The notes under the pieces were generated by a model that did no database searches, was not told the origin of the DNA, and saw only the letters and a list, made by a program, of their open reading frames with translations. Both the position numbers and the translations under genes were made by a program. Source: Lentisphaeria bacterium (GTDB taxonomy: Bacteria; Verrucomicrobiota; Lentisphaeria; Oligosphaerales; Lenti-02). From it: a DNA stretch of 5,718 nt. Below, piece by piece: positions 1-4,648 of the stretch. Location: positions 1 to 5,718 of the forward strand of contig JAGLDW010001543.1 of assembly GCA_023145395.1 (NCBI GenBank), read 5' to 3'. Numbering within the stretch: position 1 is the first letter of the stretch; each line of letters starts with the position of its first letter.

Positions 1-2
1 AT

Positions 3-1184
3 GTGTCCAACGCCACTCCCGCCGTCGTTCTTGCCCGCGGCCAACGAAATAACATTGTCCTGCGTCCGGATGAGATGGCCCGAGTGGGAGTTCCGCTTGG
101 AGTACCCGCGCACGAGAGAGCCGAGAGCGTGACGATTGAGGTCAGGGCAGGGGATCTGCGACATTCGGAGGTCCGCACGATCGTGGCGCTGAGCAAGTTC
201 AGGCAGATCGCCGACATCCCCAGCAAATGGACCTCTGGAATGTGCCTGCGGGGCCTGAAGGAAGAACCCATCCCCGACGGCACGGGCGCGTCCGTGTCCG
301 CCGATTCCGACCGCACATGCGGTGGCGTGTCCAAAGACAATGCGTTGTTTATGCATCCCCCGTACAAAAAGGGGGAGGGATATACGTTTGTGACATTTGA
401 ACCCATGAAACTGCCACGCACTCCTGTGGTCTTCCGGGCCCATGTGGGAAAAGGGGATGGTAGCTACTTGGGAGATGGTATCCTATTCAAAATCGCGGTG
501 ATCGACGAGGACGGAAGAAGCACGGTTGCGGGGGAGCGGACGGTGGAAGGGCACAAGTGGCTTCCCCTCGAAGGGGACTTAGGTGTCTGGGCTGGAAAAA
601 CCGTGTGCCTGAAGCTCATCACCGATGTGGGCGGCAACTCGGAAGGAGACTGGGCGCTGTGGGCTGACTGGCGTGTTGAGACTGCCCAAAAGGAGATCCT
701 CTGGGAGGTGATGCACGGAGCAGGCAGCCACTTCCTGCCTCCGCCGAACCCGCTCCCGGGCATTACGGTCAAGCAGTTGCGCACAGCGAAGAAGGGCTGG
801 CTCAGATACCAGGGAGTGGGCCTTTCGGGAACGGGGGCGCGCTATGGCAGCTTCGCCTATGTCAACGAGATAAAACTCGGCAATCTGGCACCAGCTCCCG
901 GCAGCGAGCGCGACAACGTCTGGAGCGACTATGTCGAAGTGCCGCTCACTCCCGCCGCAATCCAGACTTTGGCCTTGCGCAATGTCTTCCGAATCGACAA
1001 TCCGGGAGAGGACTACTTCAAGGTGCGGAACTTCTGGCTGGAAGTCGAGCTGCCCGATGGACGTCTGGTCTCGACGCAGATCTCCGCGGATGTGTACACA
1101 CAGCCGGGAAGCTGGCTCTATGCGGAAGGCATCGGTGTCCCCCAGGGCCGTTGCATCACCGTCGATCTGTGGTTTAGACCCTAG
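3..1184 (+). CDS. Beta-sandwich protein with NPCBM-like carbohydrate-binding region, probably 5'-truncated
   Basis: No stop precedes the first codon (GTG at 3) inside the window and no ribosome binding site can be seen, so this is most likely the C-terminal 393 residues of a longer protein. Residues about 115-226 look like an NPCBM-type beta-sandwich: a stretch with VVFRAHVGKGDGS, then DGILFKIAVIDEDG, then VCLKLITDVGGN followed by DWALWADWRVE. That order, with a Gly/Asp-rich turn, an F-x-V strand and a closing D-x-A-x-W-A-D-W strand, is usual for such domains in glycoside hydrolases and surface proteins. Residues about 265-393 form a second beta-rich region ending in alternating hydrophobic strands (FWLEVELPDG, ITVDLWF). 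I recognise no catalytic motif or membrane segment. A carbohydrate-binding or accessory role outside the cytoplasm is inference. It is followed after 21 nt by the membrane methyltransferase gene, so the two may be co-transcribed. Confidence 0.7.
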   Translation: MSNATPAVVLARGQRNNIVLRPDEMARVGVPLGVPAHERAESVTIEVRAGDLRHSEVRTIVALSKFRQIADIPSKWTSGMCLRGLKEEPIPDGTGASVSADSDRTCGGVSKDNALFMHPPYKKGEGYTFVTFEPMKLPRTPVVFRAHVGKGDGSYLGDGILFKIAVIDEDGRSTVAGERTVEGHKWLPLEGDLGVWAGKTVCLKLITDVGGNSEGDWALWADWRVETAQKEILWEVMHGAGSHFLPPPNPLPGITVKQLRTAKKGWLRYQGVGLSGTGARYGSFAYVNEIKLGNLAPAPGSERDNVWSDYVEVPLTPAAIQTLALRNVFRIDNPGEDYFKVRNFWLEVELPDGRLVSTQISADVYTQPGSWLYAEGIGVPQGRCITVDLWFRP

Positions 1185-1205
1185 GACAAGGAGCCGCGGA
1201 CCGAA

Positions 1206-1706
1206 ATGAGCGAGCATGTGCCAATGGGACGTTGGGGGATTGGCCCCCAGTTCGGTTCCGTGATGATTCTGTACGCTATTCTGGCGGAAGCTCTCACCAT
1301 CTGGAAACCGAATCTCTTTGGTGCTTTACGGGGTCCAGGACGGAGTTTTCAGGTGGTTGGCGTACTGCTGCTGGTTGCCGGTGTGTGCATGTACGTGTGG
1401 TCGCTTGCTATCCTGAAACCGGCTCTGCGTGAAAGAAGAGTCGCTTCGACGGGGCCGTTTGCCTGCGTCCAGCATCCCCTCTATGCAAGCTGGATTCTGC
1501 TCCTTGTGCCCGGCACGGCGCTTCTATGCCACTCGTGGCTTGTGCTGACCGCAAGCGGAGTGGGCTATGTGTTTTTCCGCTTGCTCATATCGCGTGAGGA
1601 GATGGCGTTGCTGGCTGCCCATGGGGAGGCCTATCGAGAATACGCATCGACGCGCGGACGCTTGGTGCCACGCATGGGCACGTGCTTCTGCAAGAGACCG
1701 AAGTGA
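1206..1706 (+). CDS. Isoprenylcysteine carboxyl methyltransferase (ICMT)/PEMT-like membrane methyltransferase
   Basis: A 166-residue integral membrane protein with about four hydrophobic segments (residues about 15-35, 47-70, 93-108 and 110-128). The family signature is clear: TGPFACVQHPLY at residues 82-93 matches the G-P-[FY]-x-x-x-[RQ]-H-P-x-Y core. It is followed by the C-terminal E-E (131-132), then G140-x-x-Y143-x-x-Y146 and a closing RLVP, which in this family help form the S-adenosylmethionine pocket. Bacterial members methylate small or lipid substrates that usually cannot be told from sequence, so no substrate is assigned. The ATG at 1206 is preceded by AAGGAG at 1188-1193, a slightly long 12-nt spacing. 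It follows the beta-sandwich gene closely and ends 12 nt from the stop of the converging oxidoreductase gene. The C-terminus (GTCFCKRPK) carries two cysteines beyond the usual end. Confidence 0.85.
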   Translation: MSEHVPMGRWGIGPQFGSVMILYAILAEALTIWKPNLFGALRGPGRSFQVVGVLLLVAGVCMYVWSLAILKPALRERRVASTGPFACVQHPLYASWILLLVPGTALLCHSWLVLTASGVGYVFFRLLISREEMALLAAHGEAYREYASTRGRLVPRMGTCFCKRPK

Positions 1707-1718
1707 GATCCCAGGGGG

Positions 1719-2717
1719 TCAGAGCTCGATCCGGCGACAACCTTCCTGTCCGGACTGGTGGCAGGCGAGGGTGAATCTGAGGGCGCTGAGGCCGTCTGCA
1801 GGACGGGCGGCATGGGAACGCTCGCCGGTGCGAATCTCGGTTGCGAAAGCGCGTTGCAGCGCGGCGTCGCCCACGCAATCGGGTTTGACGAGTTCGGGCA
1901 GGGGTTGCTTGGGGGTCTTGCCTCCCACCTTGAGAGAGTAGGGCTCGAAAATCGCGCCCCGTTCGGGACTTCCCGCTGAGACGGAGATGTTGCCTTTATC
2001 ACCGACTAGATCGATGCGATTGCCGATTTCGGCAGCGCCGATGCTGGAGAGGATGACGGCGGAGCGTCCGTCTCCAAAGTCCACAAGTGCGCTCATCAGA
2101 TCGGTGGCGCCGGTGTCCCGTGTGAATGTGTTCTGTCGGGTGACGGCGGTGATGGCTATGGGCGAGGCATCCATGTACCAGGAGACTTGATCGCAATCGT
2201 GTGGCACAAAGTCAAAGAGGCCGCAGAAGGGGCTCGGGTTGAGAAAGTGGTCGCGCATCATGCCGCGCTGACGCTCGAAGAGGATCTGCTTTACGCAGAT
2301 TTCATCGGAGAGTTGTTTCAGGCGCGCGTATTCCGGCATGAAACGGAGTTGGAACGAGACGTAGACAACCAGGCCAGTCTCCGCCTCTTTCTTCACGAGT
2401 TCCTCTGCCAGATCCAGGCGGTCGCCGACCGGTTTCTCGACAACCACATGCTTGCCGGCATCGAGAGCGTCAAGGGCAATGGGCAGATGCGCGTCGACAT
2501 TGGTGACGATCAGCACCACATCGACATCGGGATCATCCAAGACGTCCTTGTGTGCATACGTCGCCTTCGCTCCCCATTTTTCCGCACAGGCATCCGCTTT
2601 TTCCGGGATGATGTCGCAAGCGTGGATCAACTCGAGGCAGCCTCCTTCGAGCGCGGCCTTCGCATGGGCCTGCGACCGGTTTCCACAGCCGATAATCGCC
2701 GCTTTGAGTCGCTCCAT
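1719..2717 (-). CDS. Gfo/Idh/MocA family NAD(P)-dependent oxidoreductase
   Basis: A 332-residue cytoplasmic dehydrogenase of the glucose-fructose oxidoreductase/inositol dehydrogenase family. The N-terminal Rossmann fold is shown by AAIIGCGNRSQAH (residues 6-18, G-x-G dinucleotide turn) and D35 at the end of the second strand. VTNVDAH (71-77) and the family hallmark EKP (E94-K95-P96) follow. In the C-terminal alpha/beta domain, D169-F-V-P-H173-D-C-D176 matches the D-x-G-x-H-x-x-D catalytic motif, with His173 the likely acid/base. IDLVGDKGNI (235-244) is the usual late strand signature. The reading frame stays open 111 codons further upstream, but homology starts exactly at the ATG at 2717. 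That ATG has a strong GGGAGAG ribosome binding site at 2730-2724 with six bases between, so I chose it. The substrate is probably a sugar, sugar acid or inositol and cannot be refined. It is divergent from the RiPP genes and probably unrelated to them. Confidence 0.92.
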   Translation of the reverse strand: MERLKAAIIGCGNRSQAHAKAALEGGCLELIHACDIIPEKADACAEKWGAKATYAHKDVLDDPDVDVVLIVTNVDAHLPIALDALDAGKHVVVEKPVGDRLDLAEELVKKEAETGLVVYVSFQLRFMPEYARLKQLSDEICVKQILFERQRGMMRDHFLNPSPFCGLFDFVPHDCDQVSWYMDASPIAITAVTRQNTFTRDTGATDLMSALVDFGDGRSAVILSSIGAAEIGNRIDLVGDKGNISVSAGSPERGAIFEPYSLKVGGKTPKQPLPELVKPDCVGDAALQRAFATEIRTGERSHAARPADGLSALRFTLACHQSGQEGCRRIEL

Positions 2718-2723
2718 CGTCTT

Positions 2724-2730
2724 CTCTCCC
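2724..2730 (-). promoter_or_regulatory. Ribosome binding site deciding the oxidoreductase start
   Basis: GGGAGAG on the minus strand lies six bases before the ATG at 2717. It decides for the short 332-residue product over the longer open frame that runs back to 3050. The extra upstream translation has no recognisable domain and would run through the divergent promoter region and the precursor peptide gene. Confidence 0.75.
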
Positions 2731-2887
2731 AGTGTTGTTGTGTCGTAGTCAATGCGTTCATGCCTAAAATGGAATCCGACCCTAAGGTACCCGCAATATT
2801 CATGCTTCGCGAGGCCGCTTGCATCGGTTCGCGGCGCCGTGAGCGCTTGCTGACCCACTTTCGGCAATGCATAATGCTTGCGATGTT

Positions 2888-2916
2888 TTGACAAATCCGC
2901 AGGTTGCCGTAATTTA
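2888..2916 (+). promoter_or_regulatory. Candidate sigma-70-type promoter for the RiPP precursor operon
   Basis: A perfect -35 hexamer TTGACA (2888-2893) is followed after 16-17 bases by an AT-rich stretch TAATTTAT (2910-2917) that can serve as a weak -10. It sits about 90 bases upstream of the precursor start, in the 286-nt gap between the divergent oxidoreductase and the peptide gene. The -35 context (TTTTGACAA) resembles the second candidate promoter at 3876. The -10 match is poor (about three of six), so the call rests mainly on the -35 and on position. I see no other gene in this gap. Confidence 0.4.
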
Positions 2917-3003
2917 TGGTCGATTGGCATTCTGTAATGGCTGATTGGCGTCAGCGCATGAGTGAGGGCGGGGCATGTGACTGGAGAAGAAGGAAAAGAA
3001 GGC

Positions 3004-3180
3004 ATGAAACCAAATCTGGTATCAACGGACACGGGCACGAAACAGGTCAAGGCACCCTACGAGCGTCCCAAAGTCACCAGGACTGCTTTCAAGCGTTTCT
3101 TTCTGAATTGCGGGACCGGTTCGGTTCAAGGATGCACGGGTCAGGGTATGATACACAACCATGGTCATCAGTGTATATGA
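3004..3180 (+). CDS. Putative RiPP precursor peptide (YxxP leader, Cys/Gly/His-rich core)
   Basis: A 58-residue peptide with a two-part build. Residues 1-35 form a basic leader containing Y19-E-R-P22 and a following V24. This matches the YxxPxL-type motif by which lasso-peptide leaders bind PqqD-like B1 proteins. From Cys36 the composition changes to a Gly-rich core with Cys36, Cys44 and Cys57 and the ending HNHGHQCI. If the core begins at Cys36, Tyr19 and Pro22 fall at -17 and -14, the positions usual in lasso leaders. The -2 residue is Leu rather than the usual Thr. There is no Asp or Glu after residue 20, so a lasso macrolactam is not possible. ATG 3004 was chosen over the upstream in-frame GTG at 2962 because AAGGA (2990-2994) stands nine bases before it. 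The genes downstream (B2-like protease, PqqD-like, HprK-like, radical SAM) support a precursor role. The final product is unknown. Confidence 0.75.
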   Translation: MKPNLVSTDTGTKQVKAPYERPKVTRTAFKRFFLNCGTGSVQGCTGQGMIHNHGHQCI

Positions 3181-3517
3181 GTGCCTTGACCGTTGCTCTG
3201 CCTTTGCTCCATTTTCGGGTTGTGTGAGGCGTTGGCGAATGTGCGAGTCGAAGCGATGTCTCCAGCGTGAGCGGTCGGCCTTGGCCAACCGATGCGCCTC
3301 ATGGATCCTATGGATTGCCTCATGGTGCGGTTTTCCCCAGTCGTGCTACTGGCGAGCGAGATGCCATCGGTTTTGGCGGTGTCTCTTCGGGCTTCCCACT
3401 GAAACTGTCTACGCTGTGCGTGTTACGGACACCGGGGTGGAAGGACACTGTTGGACTGAATGGCCGGGGAAGCACCAGTCGGATGAAAGCGACTGGCTTG
3501 TGATTCATCGGGAATAA
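3161..3517 (+). CDS. Lasso-peptide B2-like (transglutaminase-fold) leader peptidase
   Basis: A 118-residue protein that I assign to the transglutaminase-like B2 protease group, which cleaves leaders from lasso precursors. The core is residues 40-108: ALANRCASWILWIA, then GFPQSC62YWRA, then VYAVRVTD, then EGH96CWTEW. Cys62 and His96 take the catalytic positions, and Asp108, twelve residues after the His, can complete a Cys-His-Asp triad, close to the spacing I recall for the B2 protease McjB. The protein holds 11 cysteines, unusual for the family. The ATG at 3161 overlaps the last 20 bases of the precursor gene in another frame and lacks a good ribosome binding site. A TGA at 3149-3151 in this frame rules out a longer form, and ATG 3239 is an alternative start. 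The stop is directly followed by the ribosome binding site of the PqqD-like gene. A short, unusual member is possible; that it is a chance frame is less likely given the motifs. Confidence 0.68.
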   Translation: MVISVYECLDRCSAFAPFSGCVRRWRMCESKRCLQRERSALANRCASWILWIASWCGFPQSCYWRARCHRFWRCLFGLPTETVYAVRVTDTGVEGHCWTEWPGKHQSDESDWLVIHRE

Positions 3518-3522
3518 GGTGG
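3516..3522 (+). promoter_or_regulatory. Ribosome binding site supporting a GTG start
   Basis: AAGGTGG overlaps the TAA stop of the B2-like gene and lies seven bases before the GTG at 3530. It supports GTG as the real start of the PqqD-like gene and suggests that translation of the two is coupled. Confidence 0.6.
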
Positions 3523-3529
3523 TTTTACT

Positions 3530-3841
3530 GTGTCACATACGATTGATATTCACGGGGTGTTCGTCGTTTCGGAGCGATTTCCCTCTCGGGTCATTGAGAA
3601 CGAGATGGTCTTGGTTCAATCCGACGACAGAGAAGTGCTCCATTTCAACCAGACAGCTGCCTGGCAGATCCAGCAACTGGATGGGTGCAGAAGCCTCGCC
3701 GACATCATTGATCTGTCGGTCGAACGTTTCGACGCTGAGCGGGAGATCATAGCAGCCGATCTGTTGGACATGATGGAGCCACTCATTCGAGGTGGCGTGG
3801 TTGTGCCCGTTGTCACTTCCGATGAACGGTCTCCGGAGTGA
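3530..3841 (+). CDS. PqqD-like leader-binding protein (RiPP recognition element, B1-like)
   Basis: A 103-residue protein with the PqqD/RRE fold pattern. An N-terminal beta part runs to VLVQSDDREVLHFNQTAAW (residues 27-45), which matches the family's 'v-l-h-L-N-x-t-a-x-x-I/W' strand and helix. Next come QQLDGCRSLADIIDLSVERF (the 'lldG-x-x-t-v-x-e-i' helix) and a last helix and strand, LLDMMEPLIRGGVVVPV (78-94). Such proteins bind a precursor's leader peptide as an added strand and hand it to a modifying enzyme or protease. In lasso pathways B1 partners with B2, which is the arrangement here, with the B2-like gene 12 nt upstream. Its likely ligand is the YERP leader motif of the peptide at 3004. 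It starts at GTG. The 84 nt before the next gene contain a candidate internal promoter. The family call is firm; the choice of partner enzyme is inference. Confidence 0.85.
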   Translation: MSHTIDIHGVFVVSERFPSRVIENEMVLVQSDDREVLHFNQTAAWQIQQLDGCRSLADIIDLSVERFDAEREIIAADLLDMMEPLIRGGVVVPVVTSDERSPE

Positions 3842-3875
3842 TGTCCTTTCTGCTGACAACGGATAGGAAAACGAT

Positions 3876-3906
3876 TTGACAAGCTCTCAAAAAGGCGTGG
3901 TATCCT
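3876..3906 (+). promoter_or_regulatory. Candidate internal promoter before the kinase and radical SAM genes
   Basis: A perfect TTGACA (3876-3881) is followed after 19 bases by TATCCT (3901-3906), four of six matches to TATAAT. The TG at 3898-3899 forms an extended -10 (TGnTATCCT). Transcription from here would begin near 3912-3914, leaving only about a dozen bases of leader with the AGGAGG ribosome binding site. The spacing is long, so this is a moderate candidate. It would let the kinase and radical SAM genes be expressed apart from the precursor. Confidence 0.42.
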
Positions 3907-3919
3907 CTGCGAAAGAGGA
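3903..3919 (+). promoter_or_regulatory. Small hairpin covering the kinase ribosome binding site
   Basis: TCCTCT (3903-3908) and AGAGGA (3914-3919) are perfect inverted repeats around a five-base loop GCGAA. The right arm holds most of the AGGAGG ribosome binding site (3916-3921), which is four bases before the ATG at 3926. In a transcript read through from upstream the stem could hide this site. A transcript begun at the internal promoter would lack the left arm. There is no T run, so it is not a terminator. Confidence 0.4.
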
Positions 3920-3925
3920 GGGACC

Positions 3926-4648
3926 ATGACGCAGTTGCCCGAACTTCCAATTCCCCCCTTTCCCGAAGCCGTGGAGATGGTGATCTCGAGTCGGGACGTG
4001 TCCGGTTTCCACGATGTTCCAGCCTCTCTGAACGCAGATCTCCTTGACGTGGAATGGCAGGACCGGGACTGCTTTGTCTCCATGGAGGGGAAGCGAGTGG
4101 TTCATTGGCGTCCTTCGGAATCCTGGGCTGAGTTCTTTATTCCGGAAGACCGTGTAGCATCCTGGGGAGAGTATTTCCGAATTCTGATTGATCGAAGCCA
4201 GATTGAGTTTGTTGGTGGTGGAACGGTCCACTCCTCATGCGTTCTTGTGGGGAATGGTGCCTGTGTCTTCTGTGGTCCCAGCGGTGTGGGAAAGACGACC
4301 CTCTGGGGTTTTGCCGACCCCAGTTGTCGATTTGACGATGAAGCCTCCATGCTGATCCCCGACCCGGGCGGCCACTGGACCTCGCGGGGACTACACGGCA
4401 CGCGTTCTCGGATAAAGGCGCTCCTATTTCCACGCCATGCTGCCAGTCCCAGTCTGGAAACCTCGTCTTGCGCCGCTGCAACCTATTTTCTGATGAGCGA
4501 AAAGTTCACTGTTCTATGGCATGACCGGCATCCTGAGGAAGCCTTGCGTTTCTGCTCGGAACTCTGTGAAAGTGTACCTACCTACGAGTTCCCTTTTGCC
4601 AAGGATGCGTCCGTGCTGGACTGGCTGCACGAGAAACTGCAGGCATGA
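3926..4648 (+). CDS. HPr kinase/phosphorylase-like P-loop protein (HprK-related kinase) of a RiPP cluster
   Basis: A 240-residue protein whose middle matches the HPr kinase catalytic core. VHSSCVLVGNGACVFC carries a His at 102, where the true kinases have a conserved His. A Walker A loop G117-P-S-G-V-G-K123-T-T follows, then RFDDEASML (136-144) in place of the '[LV]-x-DD-x-V' strand, with D137-D138 as likely Mg-binding/catalytic acids. The spacing from Lys123 to the Asp pair is about two residues shorter than in classical HprK. The late signature for HPr handling and dephosphorylation is not seen, and the protein is shorter than the usual 300 or so residues. It is therefore unlikely to act in carbon catabolite control. 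HprK relatives in some lasso clusters (paeninodin type) phosphorylate the precursor, so a peptide-kinase role is plausible. ATG 3926 follows AGGAGG by four bases. The end overlaps the radical SAM start as ATGA, indicating coupled translation. Confidence 0.8.
   Translation: MTQLPELPIPPFPEAVEMVISSRDVSGFHDVPASLNADLLDVEWQDRDCFVSMEGKRVVHWRPSESWAEFFIPEDRVASWGEYFRILIDRSQIEFVGGGTVHSSCVLVGNGACVFCGPSGVGKTTLWGFADPSCRFDDEASMLIPDPGGHWTSRGLHGTRSRIKALLFPRHAASPSLETSSCAAATYFLMSEKFTVLWHDRHPEEALRFCSELCESVPTYEFPFAKDASVLDWLHEKLQA

Noticed and set aside
579..1217. 212-codon minus-strand frame opposite the beta-sandwich gene
   Set aside because: It has no motif, and the plus strand there encodes a recognisable NPCBM-like region.
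1707..1718. Bidirectional terminator between the convergent genes
   Set aside because: The 12 bases between the stops contain no inverted repeat or T run.
2187..2891. 234-codon plus-strand open frame opposite the oxidoreductase gene
   Set aside because: It lies antisense to the well-supported Gfo/Idh/MocA gene, shows no family motif or ribosome binding site, and is typical of GC-rich opposite-strand frames.
2962..3003. GTG-initiated 14-residue extension of the precursor peptide
   Set aside because: No ribosome binding site stands before the GTG, whereas AAGGA is well placed before the ATG at 3004.
2718..3050. N-terminal 111-codon extension of the oxidoreductase frame
   Set aside because: It precedes the Rossmann-fold start, has no recognisable domain, runs antisense through the precursor and its promoter region, and a strong ribosome binding site supports the ATG at 2717.
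2916..3227. 103-codon plus-strand frame overlapping the precursor gene in another frame
   Set aside because: Composition is random-looking, with no ribosome binding site at its ATG, and it conflicts with the better-supported precursor and protease frames.
3272..3291. Inverted repeat CGGTCGGCC/GGCCAACCG as a terminator after the precursor
   Set aside because: The stem is short with one mismatch, has no following T run, and lies inside the B2-like coding sequence.
3004..3517. Classical lasso peptide cluster
   Set aside because: No asparagine-synthetase-like cyclase is in the window and the core lacks the acidic residue needed for the macrolactam ring. Only the leader motif and the B1/B2-like pair agree.
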